Source: CAXTPV01 sp965276715 (GTDB taxonomy: Bacteria; Pseudomonadota; Alphaproteobacteria; Acetobacterales; Acetobacteraceae). From it: DNA of 64,000 bases. Of this stretch, positions 53,001 through 60,004 are shown one piece after another. The DNA lies in the NCBI GenBank assembly GCA_965276715.1, contig OZ255622.1:1736001-1800000 (forward strand), read 5' to 3'. The notes under the pieces are model-generated. The model was given only the letters and a program-made list of their open reading frames with translations. It was not told the origin of the DNA and made no database searches. Every line of letters starts with the position of its first letter. Position 1 is the first letter of the stretch. The position numbers and the translations under genes were made by a program.

Positions 53001-53111
53001 GCGCGCCGCCTGCTCGAGCGCGCCCGTCTCCAGGGCGTCCTGGCCAAGTGCATAGGCCTCGCGGGCGCGTCGTCGCGTCGCTTCGCGCGCCGCCTCCCGT
53101 TCGTCCGTCAT
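50022..53111 (-). CDS. Giant glycosyltransferase fusion: TPR-like lead, GT2, GT4
   Basis: 1029 residues. The first ~130 residues are TPR-like helices (AYALGQDALETGALEQAARW, WMSLAIARRMQGLPAEAAHV). Next come beta modules with GLAGWARTPHAPGRRPRLSV. GT2: GIAIVVPAYRGLARTLACLD, VVLLNSDTLVAGDWL, AQGYGEENDFCLRARHHGW. GT4-like part: IWVHDYAWFCPRIALLGPAR, a CQRC insert, CVVGGIGPEKGIDVLV and SIWPETWCFALSECWRAG. It parallels the fusion at 13313-16411 domain by domain, except that a TPR lead replaces part of the beta modules. Two sugar transfers in one chain are expected. It stops 19 bases before the ChW-like gene. Confidence 0.9.
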   Translation of the reverse strand: MTDEREAAREATRRRAREAYALGQDALETGALEQAARWYERAHRLARGDQTIAFALALLRLRLKDARGAASLLLPLTRTTDSREAWMSLAIARRMQGLPAEAAHVLGEALRRHAVDPADEAAGRIASSIAAESGEAGWCGVTAQGRVIVRTVERGLDLAVTLDGVHCQGGVRTADGLASDIDLPAAWTAGALLEVQARGRGGARVLIGAPIDLRAVLRIDGVVEADGGGLAGWARTPHAPGRRPRLSVRTLAGRMLHALEPSDGAFAVPGDSLPAGMVRVVDERGRDLLGSPLDPGLERRATAALVAIEAGSSSRSQWAAAARFVPVPADHRGDPGPAVRGRRRGIAIVVPAYRGLARTLACLDSLERTIPRGTRIHVIDDASPEPDLVSGLDARAAAARIVLHRHPGGHNRGFPASANLGFLATEGRDVVLLNSDTLVAGDWLARLRAAAYAAPDIGTATPLTNEGSIVGYPKPRHPNDMPDEAGTERLHALAKANNGMTADLPTANGFCMFIRRDCLDAVGLLREDLFAQGYGEENDFCLRARHHGWRHVAALDVYVAHAGGTSFRAGREQLTRRNLGLLNRLHPGYDALIARHIAADPLADARRRLDLARLDEALSTDGETVLIVTHQAGGGVERLIRARRRAIAAEGRRAVVLRGDSEGERTDLCLVEPGAAGDFPNLRFVLPAECRALLALLARLRPDRVEIHHLLGHHASIGEICRDLDVPIDIWVHDYAWFCPRIALLGPARTYCGEPPIDGCQRCVAEAGSHLGDDRPVDALVASSGRLLGEARRIVAASRDSARRMERHFPGIAIEIAEWEPPVERPLRAARRPLSLAQPLVACVVGGIGPEKGIDVLVACVRDAAARELPIRFVVVGHTSEDDRLLAAGPAFVIGPYEEDETTALIRAQRADLAFLPSIWPETWCFALSECWRAGLEVAAFDIGAPAERISQGGGLLLPPGCAPGVINDQLVAYVQQLEQQSDQTPAPVRAPRASRPPSPVEGLVTPPHSARSMPRSTTAARRTRDTAL

Positions 53112-53170
53112 CGCCGAGGCGCCAGGATCGCCGACCCCCGCTCTCGATCGGACGGAGGGCCTTGCACGGC

Positions 53171-55003
53171 TCAGTGGGGCAGCAGCTCGGCCTGTGCCCT
53201 GGGTACAGCGTTGTCGGGCAGGAGGGCGGGTGAAGAATGCTCGCGTTCGGCCCGGGCGCGCACCGCCTGCGGCATCCGGTGGAGTTCATGCGTCGCTTCG
53301 GCCACACCCTGCTTCTCGGCGCGCTCGAACCAGACGCAGGCTTCCGCCTCGTCGGCCGGACCGCCGATCCCGCGTGCCAGGTAACGGCCTAGCATGAGCT
53401 GAGCCAGACCATGGCCGCGCTCCGCGGCACGGCGAAAGCCTTCGCGCGCCGCCGGACGATTCTCCGGCACTTCGTGGCCGCCGCCATTCATCGCCGCGAC
53501 CGAGAAGATCGCGCCCACATGGCCCTGCCGTGCGGCCCGGTCGAACATCTGCAGGGCGAGCCCGTGGTCCTTGCGGCCGCCGCGGCCGGAGATCAGCATC
53601 TCGGCATAGAACACCTGCGCGTCGGTCAGGCCGCGTTCGGCGGCGCGCGCCACCCATTGCGCGCCCTCGCGATGATCGGCCTCGAGACCGCGACCTTCGA
53701 CCAGCATGCGGCCATACCAGTACTGGGCATTGACGACGCCGTCCGCGGCGCGCCGGAGCCAGAGCACGGCCTTGCGCTCGTCGCGATCGATGCCGACGCC
53801 CTCGGCCAGACAGACGCCGAAATTGAAGGCGGCCACGAGATCGCCGGACGCGGCGGCCTGCTGGAAACCGGCGCGGGTGGCGATCCGGTCCTCCTCGGAT
53901 CCGTTTCCGGCCATGACCAGGTTGGCGAGGTCGACGGTGGCCGCGCTGTCGCCGCCTTCGGCCGAGCGGCGGAACCAGCGCGCCGCTTCCTCCGGATCAC
54001 GCTGGACGCCGGCGCCGGTCAGGAACAGCAGGCCGAGCGCGCGGGCCGCGGCGGCGTGGCCGGCCTCGGCGGCACGCGAGTACCAGATCGAGGCCTCGGC
54101 GTAGTTCGGCGGCAGATCCCCGCCACGCGAATACAGGTCGCCCACCAGGGCGGCGGCCTCGATGTCCCCGGCGAGTGCCGCGCGCCGCAGCCAGCTTTCT
54201 CCCTCCACCGCGTTGCGCGCGGCGCCCGTGCCCTCGATCAGGGCAAGGCCCAGGCGCGCCTGGGCCGAGCGCACGCCGGCATCGGCGGCACGGCGATAGA
54301 GCTCGATCGCCTCCTGCCGGTCACGCGCGATCCCCGAGCCACGCTCCTTCATCACACCGAGCAGATAGAGCGCCGTCGGCAGGCCGGCGTCGGCCGCCCG
54401 CTGCAGGGACGCGGCACCGCTCTCGTTCTCTTCCGGCGTCTTGGCCGTCCGCATGACCGCGAGCGCCACGCCCAGATGGCCCTGCGGGCTGCCCGACGAG
54501 GCGGCACGCCGATACCATTCGTCCCCGGCCTCGAGGTCGCGCAGATGGTCCGGCCCCGAGGTCAGCACGTAGCCGACCAACGCCTGGCCGTCCGGCGACC
54601 CGTTCTCGGCCGCCTTGAGCGACCATTCCAGCGCCGCATCGAAATTGGGTTCGAGCTGCTCCTCGCTCTTGCGGCTGGCGAAGACGTTGTCCTGCTTGCT
54701 TCCCTCGGGGGCGCCGGCCATGCCGTACAGGTGCAGCGTCGCCAGGTTCGACTGTGCCTCGACCCAGCCCGAGGACGCGGCGCGCTCGATCCAGCGCGCC
54801 CCTTCGGCACGGCTGACCGGCACGCCGGCCCCCTGCAGATAGGCCCGGCCGATCCGGTAGCAGGCCTCCGGTATGCCTGCCTTGGCGGCCGCGACGAGGT
54901 GCGGGAACGCCTCCTCGGACTTGCCCTCGTCGATCAGCAGGGCGGCGCGCCGCAGTCGCCTTTGCGGCGACATCACGAAGGAGAGGCGATCAAGCATGGT
55001 CAT
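53171..55003 (-). CDS. Sel1-repeat protein
   Basis: 610 residues, nearly all tandem Sel1-like (SLR) repeats of ~36 residues. Examples are ACYRIGRAYLQGAGVPVSRA, RWIERAASSGWVEAQSNLAT and ALYLLGVMKERGSGIARDRQ; roughly a dozen or more. The N-terminus (DRLSFVMSPQRRLRRAALLI) is not a convincing signal peptide, so cytoplasmic location is likelier. SLR proteins are scaffolds for protein-protein contacts and often sit with exopolysaccharide or secretion genes. It lies between the HlyD adaptor and the giant glycosyltransferase, all in one direction. Confidence 0.92.
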   Translation of the reverse strand: MTMLDRLSFVMSPQRRLRRAALLIDEGKSEEAFPHLVAAAKAGIPEACYRIGRAYLQGAGVPVSRAEGARWIERAASSGWVEAQSNLATLHLYGMAGAPEGSKQDNVFASRKSEEQLEPNFDAALEWSLKAAENGSPDGQALVGYVLTSGPDHLRDLEAGDEWYRRAASSGSPQGHLGVALAVMRTAKTPEENESGAASLQRAADAGLPTALYLLGVMKERGSGIARDRQEAIELYRRAADAGVRSAQARLGLALIEGTGAARNAVEGESWLRRAALAGDIEAAALVGDLYSRGGDLPPNYAEASIWYSRAAEAGHAAAARALGLLFLTGAGVQRDPEEAARWFRRSAEGGDSAATVDLANLVMAGNGSEEDRIATRAGFQQAAASGDLVAAFNFGVCLAEGVGIDRDERKAVLWLRRAADGVVNAQYWYGRMLVEGRGLEADHREGAQWVARAAERGLTDAQVFYAEMLISGRGGRKDHGLALQMFDRAARQGHVGAIFSVAAMNGGGHEVPENRPAAREGFRRAAERGHGLAQLMLGRYLARGIGGPADEAEACVWFERAEKQGVAEATHELHRMPQAVRARAEREHSSPALLPDNAVPRAQAELLPH

Positions 55004-55106
55004 GTGACGCGAACCGTCATCGAGAGTGCCGCCAGACTAGATCAAGCGGAGGAAGGATGCCGACGACGAACCGCCCTTTGCATCGCGCAGAACGGTCCTC
55101 GGCGGA

Positions 55107-56507
55107 TCAGGGCTCGCGCATGCCATTCCGCAGCGTCGGCACGACCGAGCTGAGCATGAACTGCATGATGGTCCGCTTGCCGACCTTGATGTCCGCCGAG
55201 ACCGGCATGCCCGGCGTGAGCTGGAAGCCTCGCGGCGTGTTACGAAGATCGTATTTCTCGATCGCGATCCGCGCCCGGTAATAGAGCTTCCCGCCCGCCG
55301 CGGACGACAACCCGGAACTGTTCGCCACCCCATGATCGTCGGAATTGAAGCTGTCGGCGCTGATGTTGGTCACCGTTCCCGTCGCCCCGCCATAGGTCAG
55401 GTAGGGCAGCGTCTTGAACTTCAGAGTGACCGGATCGCCCACCCGGACATAGCCCGACTCGGACGCCGGGATCTGCGCGCCAACCTCGAGCGGACTGTCG
55501 GCCGGGATCAGGGTGATGAACTCCGCGCCCGGCTGCAGTACTGAGCCCACGGAGACCTTGGCGATGTTCAGCACGATGGCGGGCTTGGAGGCCTTGAAGA
55601 TCACCAGCTTGTGGCGGAGATCGGCCCGCGAGAGGTCATCGCGCGACTGGTAGAGCTTGCGCTGCGCCTCGGTCAGATCGGCGTAGACCTGCGCCTTCCA
55701 GTTCTTGCTGTAGGCGCTGCGCTCGGCCTCGGTGGCGGCGATCTTGGCTTTCGCGCTGTTGGCGCTTTCGACGGCGTCGGCTTCCGAACGCTGGATCTCG
55801 GCGGTGCTGTCCATCGCGCCGAGCGTGCTGAGGCGGCTGCCGACCTGGTCGGCCTCGAGCCGCTGACGCATGGTCTGCACGTCGGTCGCGTAGTGCAGCC
55901 TCTGGCCATAGGCCGCGATGCTGGCCTCGAAGCCCGCCACGTCCGCCCGTGACCCGGCGATCTGCTGGTCGTAGCTGTCCATCCGCGCGCGATATTCCGC
56001 CTGCCGTTCGAGGAACGCGGCCTCCTGCCCGGTGGAAGCCGGGTTGGACATGTCGGGCTTGTAGTCGACACCCTGCGCCTCGGCCATGCGCCGGGACACT
56101 TCCGCCGACAGGCTTTCGACCTGCTGGCGAAGATTGACGACGTCGGCCTCCGACAATGTCGGATCGAGACGGGCGAGGACCTGTCCGGGTTTGACGATGT
56201 CGCCTTCGCGGATATTGATCGAATGCACGATCGACTGGTCGAACGGCTGCACCACGATCGTGCTGTCGATCGCCGCCAGCGTACCCTGTCCGGTCACCAC
56301 GCGATCGAGGGGCGCGAGACAGGCGATCACGATCAGGCTCGCGAGCAGCCCGGTCACGATCAGGGTCGTCGAGCGCGCCGCCGGCCGGATCGGCGTCGCG
56401 GCCATGCCAGCGCTGGGCGAGTAGAACTCGAGCAGCGCGCGCGGCATGTCCTCGTCGGCGGTCTTCTTGACGCGGCGGCCGGGGCTGGCGGTGATCTCGT
56501 TGGCCAT
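55107..56507 (-). CDS. HlyD-family type I secretion membrane-fusion protein
   Basis: 466 residues. Short cytoplasmic lead, one membrane segment at ~46-67 (STTLIVTGLLASLIVIACLA), then the half-lipoyl (IDSTIVVQPFDQSIVHSINI), a long helical hairpin (VVNLRQQVESLSAEVSRRMA and onward) and a beta-barrel end (PASESGYVRVGDPVTLKFKT). It bridges the ABC exporter and an outer-membrane TolC-type pore. It begins three bases after the ABC transporter stops. No TolC gene is in the window. Confidence 0.95.
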   Translation of the reverse strand: MANEITASPGRRVKKTADEDMPRALLEFYSPSAGMAATPIRPAARSTTLIVTGLLASLIVIACLAPLDRVVTGQGTLAAIDSTIVVQPFDQSIVHSINIREGDIVKPGQVLARLDPTLSEADVVNLRQQVESLSAEVSRRMAEAQGVDYKPDMSNPASTGQEAAFLERQAEYRARMDSYDQQIAGSRADVAGFEASIAAYGQRLHYATDVQTMRQRLEADQVGSRLSTLGAMDSTAEIQRSEADAVESANSAKAKIAATEAERSAYSKNWKAQVYADLTEAQRKLYQSRDDLSRADLRHKLVIFKASKPAIVLNIAKVSVGSVLQPGAEFITLIPADSPLEVGAQIPASESGYVRVGDPVTLKFKTLPYLTYGGATGTVTNISADSFNSDDHGVANSSGLSSAAGGKLYYRARIAIEKYDLRNTPRGFQLTPGMPVSADIKVGKRTIMQFMLSSVVPTLRNGMREP

Positions 56508-56510
56508 GGG

Positions 56511-58874
56511 TCAGTCGTCTCCCTGCGCGAGCACGGGCGCCGGACCGGCGCTGCTCCGCTGCGGATCGAGATGGCGGTTCTGCTGCAGCCAGAGTTGACG
56601 ATAGGTGGCGCAACGCTCGACGAGCACGCTGTGCGGCCCGATGTCGGCGACGCGGCCCTTCTCCATGACCAGGATCTGGTCGCAATCGATCAGCGACGAG
56701 AGGCGGTGCGAGACGATCACCATGGTCCGGCCCGTTGCGATCCGCTGCAGGTTCGCATTCACGAGCGCTTCGGATTCCGGATCCAGCGCACTGGTCGCCT
56801 CATCGAGGATCATCAGCTTCGGATCGGAGATCAGGGCGCGCGCGATCGCGAGCCGCTGCTTCTGGCCGCCGGAGATGTTCGTCGACCCTTCCTCGATCCA
56901 CGTCTCGTAGCCCGACGGCATGCGCTCGATGAACTCCTCGGCGCCCGCGAGGCGGGCGGCGCGCACGACGTCCTCGATCGAGAGGCCGGCACGGCCGGCG
57001 GTGATGTTGTCGCGCACGGTGCCGCGGAACAGGAAGTTGTCCTGCAGCACGACGCCGAGGCTGCGGCGCAGATGGGTCAGGTTGATCTCGCGCAGATCGG
57101 CGCCGTCGAGCCGCAGATAGCCGGTATAGCCGCGGCTGACGCCCTGCAGCAGCCGGGTCAGGGTCGACTTGCCGGAGCCCGACCGCCCGACCACGCCCAG
57201 CATCGTGCCGGCCGGGATCTCGAAATTGACCCGGTCCAGCGCCAGCGTGTCGCTGCCGGGATAGGCGAAGTTCAGATCGACGAACGACACCGCGCCCTTG
57301 ATCGCCGGCCGCATACCCGTGGTGAGCGCCTTCGTCTCGGTCGGCTGGTTGAGCACCGAGCCCGCCTCGCCCAGCGCCGCCTTGACCTCGTTGAGGTCCT
57401 CCAGCAGCCGGGCGAAGCTCACGATCGGCTGGGCCACGCGGCCGCCAAGCATCATGAACGCGACCAGCCCGCCGACCTCGACGCCCGAGACGTTCTCGAG
57501 CACCAGATAGGCGCCGACCAGGATGATGCCGAGGTTCATGAAGCGCTCGAGCGGCGTCACCAGCGTATTGACGGTGTTGGACAGCCGCGATTCCTTCAGC
57601 CCGGCATCCGCCGCGGCGGCGACCAGCTGATCCCACTCGGACTTGCGCACCGGCTCGAGGGCAAGCGTCTTGACGGTGCGGATGCCGGCGACCGTCTCGT
57701 AGAGCACGCTGCCCTTCTGGTTGTTGCGGAACGCGGTCATGCCCGCCATGCGCGACAGCGGCCCGATGAAGCAGACAATGACCAGGCCCACCAGACCGCC
57801 GCAGCCGAGGATCAGCCACGCGAGCGTCGGCTCGAGCCAGAACAGGAACGGCAGCAGGACGACAAGGGTGAAGCTGTCGAGGAAGACGCTCAGCAGCCGG
57901 CCCGTCATGAACGAGCGCAGCCGGTAGACCGACGACACGCGCATGATGGTCATGCCGGCCTGGTTGCGTTCGAAGAACTCGAGCGGCAGCGAGACCAGCC
58001 GCGCGAAGATATGGAGCTGCAGCTTGACGTCGATCCGCGTCGCCACGACGGCGGTGATCTCGCGCCTCGCCCAGCCGAGCATGGTCTCGAAGGCGATCAG
58101 GACGACGATGATCGCGCTCATGGTGATGAGCGTCGACATCGAGCGGAACTGCAGGACCTGGTTGATGACCTGCATCACGATGAGCGCCGGCAGGATTGTC
58201 AGCACGCTGATGGTCATCGACGCGATCGAGATGTCGCGCAGACCTCTCTTCTCCCGCAGGCAGAGCCTGAACAGCCAGCGGATGTTGAACGGCTGCTCGT
58301 CCTCCGACGCCGTGCGCGACCGCCTGACCAGGATGACGTCGCCGGTCCACACCTGCGCGAGCCGGAGCTCGTCGACCGCGACCGCCGGCTCCGCCTCGTT
58401 CCGGGTCGGATCCTTCAGCCAGACGATGTTGCGATTGGCGTCCGCCCCGACCATGATGCCCGACGAGCCGTCGCGGAACATCAGCACCATCGGCGGCTGT
58501 TCGACCATGTGGACGATGTGGCGCCATTTCAGGCGCATCGCCTTGGCGACCATCCCCTGGTCCCGCAGCCAGGCGACCAGCGTTGCCGGCGAAGGCGTCT
58601 CCTCGCCGACCGTGCCGCGGAAATCCCGCGCGTCCATCTCGACGCCGTGATAACGTGCCGCGGCGATGACTGACTTCAGCCGCGCCAGCATCGGACCGGA
58701 GATCCCGGTCTCGTGCAGCCCGTGCGCCTGGTCATGGCCCGACTGGTCCTGGTTCGGCTCGTTCGGTCGATCCACCGTCGCTACCCCTTGCGTGTCCGCC
58801 GTGGCGGACTGAAAACGTTCGTGGTCGGCGTCTGCGCTGTTTGGCAGCGACTGTTTGGCACGCCTCGCCTCCAT
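56511..58874 (-). CDS. Type I secretion ABC transporter with C39-like domain
   Basis: 787 residues. A polar lead of ~55 residues is followed by a C39-peptidase-like domain (~62-190). The catalytic Cys position is not a cysteine (RLKSVIAAARYHGVEMDARD), so it is a non-cleaving CLD as in HlyB. His in IVHMVEQPPMVLMFRDGSSG and PTRNEAEP match the fold. A six-helix ABC exporter domain follows, then the ATPase: Walker A GRSGSGKSTL (~563), signature ISGGQKQRLAIARAL (~668), Walker B LMILDEATSALDPES. It exports an unprocessed protein substrate. It heads the six-gene run and diverges from the GNAT gene at 59063. Confidence 0.94.
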   Translation of the reverse strand: MEARRAKQSLPNSADADHERFQSATADTQGVATVDRPNEPNQDQSGHDQAHGLHETGISGPMLARLKSVIAAARYHGVEMDARDFRGTVGEETPSPATLVAWLRDQGMVAKAMRLKWRHIVHMVEQPPMVLMFRDGSSGIMVGADANRNIVWLKDPTRNEAEPAVAVDELRLAQVWTGDVILVRRSRTASEDEQPFNIRWLFRLCLREKRGLRDISIASMTISVLTILPALIVMQVINQVLQFRSMSTLITMSAIIVVLIAFETMLGWARREITAVVATRIDVKLQLHIFARLVSLPLEFFERNQAGMTIMRVSSVYRLRSFMTGRLLSVFLDSFTLVVLLPFLFWLEPTLAWLILGCGGLVGLVIVCFIGPLSRMAGMTAFRNNQKGSVLYETVAGIRTVKTLALEPVRKSEWDQLVAAAADAGLKESRLSNTVNTLVTPLERFMNLGIILVGAYLVLENVSGVEVGGLVAFMMLGGRVAQPIVSFARLLEDLNEVKAALGEAGSVLNQPTETKALTTGMRPAIKGAVSFVDLNFAYPGSDTLALDRVNFEIPAGTMLGVVGRSGSGKSTLTRLLQGVSRGYTGYLRLDGADLREINLTHLRRSLGVVLQDNFLFRGTVRDNITAGRAGLSIEDVVRAARLAGAEEFIERMPSGYETWIEEGSTNISGGQKQRLAIARALISDPKLMILDEATSALDPESEALVNANLQRIATGRTMVIVSHRLSSLIDCDQILVMEKGRVADIGPHSVLVERCATYRQLWLQQNRHLDPQRSSAGPAPVLAQGDD

Positions 58875-59062
58875 CGCATGGAGGTGGCTGGCCGCCTTCT
58901 GGCACCAGATACGTCCTCATGCCACACAAACCACGCGAACCGGTAATCAAACCTTTCGGATCAGGCCCGTTTCCCTCGGATCGTGACCTTCTATACCATC
59001 GGATCGGTCGACAGGACGGCGATCCCGGTCGCCGAACGATGCCTGACGCAAAGGGCCAGCGC

Positions 59063-59572
59063 ATGGAAATCCGAGCCGCCCGACCGAGCGATCTGAGCGA
59101 AATCCAGGCGATCTATGCTCATCACGTCCTGCATGGGACCGGTACTTTCGAGGAACGTCCGCCTTCGGTCGAGGAGATGGGCGGCCGTCTCGCCAAGGGC
59201 TTGCGCGACGGCTACTGCTGGCTCGTGGCCGCCGACGAGACCGGCGTGCTCGGTTTCGCCTATTATGGCCCGTTCCGCGAGCGGGCCGCCTATCGCCGCA
59301 CTGTCGAGGACAGCATCTACGTGCGCGAGGATCTGCGCGGCCAGGGCGTCGGCAAGGAGCTCGGCGTCGAGCTGATCGCGCGCGCGAGCGAGGCCGGCTT
59401 CCGGCAGATGCTGGCCCTCATCGGCGACTCCGACAACGTCGCCTCCATCGGGATGCATGCCAGCCTCGGCTTCACCCGATCGGGCGTGCTCCGCGCCTCG
59501 GGGGAAAAGTTCGGCCGCGTCCTCGACGTCGTCATCATGCAGCGGCGTCTCGGCGCGGAGAGCGCCGCGTAG
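59063..59572 (+). CDS. GNAT N-acetyltransferase, phosphinothricin-acetyltransferase type
   Basis: 169 residues from ATG 59063 (AAGGG seven bases upstream). MEIRAARPSDLSEIQAIYAH and HVLHGTGTFEERPPS are the characteristic PAT/MddA opening. VREDLRGQGVGKELGVELIA is the acetyl-CoA loop; MLALIGDSDNVASIGMHASL and GFTRSGVLRASGEKFGR close the fold. Members acetylate phosphinothricin, methionine sulfone or similar amino acids, often as methionine-derivative detoxifiers. Neighbourhood with metH is suggestive but not proof. Convergent with the CobW-like gene, four bases apart. Confidence 0.93.
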   Translation: MEIRAARPSDLSEIQAIYAHHVLHGTGTFEERPPSVEEMGGRLAKGLRDGYCWLVAADETGVLGFAYYGPFRERAAYRRTVEDSIYVREDLRGQGVGKELGVELIARASEAGFRQMLALIGDSDNVASIGMHASLGFTRSGVLRASGEKFGRVLDVVIMQRRLGAESAA

Positions 59573-59576
59573 GCCG

Positions 59577-59933
59577 TCATGCCAAGCTGGCCTCCTCGCG
59601 ATAGCGGCCGGCCAGGAACGGATCGGCGCGCATCGTCTCGCGCGCCGCCCGCAGCCCGGGCGCATCGGACACCGCGACGACGATCCTGAAGAACGGGATG
59701 TCGCCTCGCGCCCGCTCGGCGAACAGGCGCGCGAGCAGGGATGCGAGCGGCGCCCGGCCCGCGCAACAGGCGCAACCGGCCCCGTGGGAGGGTGCCTGGA
59801 ACGCCACAAGGCGCGCCCCCGCCGGTGGCGCGAGACGGACGGCCTCGTCGGCGATGACCAGCCCGTCCGTCACCACGATCGCCGACGTCACCAGGCGGAC
59901 CGGAACGCGGTCGTCGTCATCGGGTGTTTTCAT
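59577..59933 (-). CDS. Small CobW-like (G3E GTPase) remnant lacking the P-loop
   Basis: 118 residues from ATG 59933. GAGCACCAGRAPLASLLARL, then FAERARGDIPFFRIVVAVSD, follows the order of the GCxCC...RGxL...LLxxRxxG...xRVVIExSGLADP block of CobW/COG0523 GTPases, and ADPFLAGRYR matches the strand after it. Yet the N-terminus, where GxxGxGKTT is expected, reads VPVRLVTSAIVVTDGLVIAD with no P-loop. It could be a reduced metal-binding paralogue using the CxCC site, or a decaying gene. It is divergent from metH, sharing a ~70-base upstream region; metH needs cobalamin and zinc, so a metal link is conceivable. Confidence 0.6.
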   Translation of the reverse strand: MKTPDDDDRVPVRLVTSAIVVTDGLVIADEAVRLAPPAGARLVAFQAPSHGAGCACCAGRAPLASLLARLFAERARGDIPFFRIVVAVSDAPGLRAARETMRADPFLAGRYREEASLA

Positions 59934-60004
59934 CACGTCACCGCACAGAGAAGCATCCGGTCGCCCTGGCCGCGGACCCGGCCGACCCTTACATGGGGCC
60001 GACC

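Noticed and set aside
56223..58673. 816-codon plus-strand open frame
   Set aside because: Antisense of the ABC exporter and HlyD genes. His/Arg/Asp-rich shadow translation.
59934..60004. Cobalamin or SAM riboswitch before metH
   Set aside because: Only ~70 bases separate the divergent genes, too short for a cobalamin riboswitch, and I see no conserved B12-box or SAM core.
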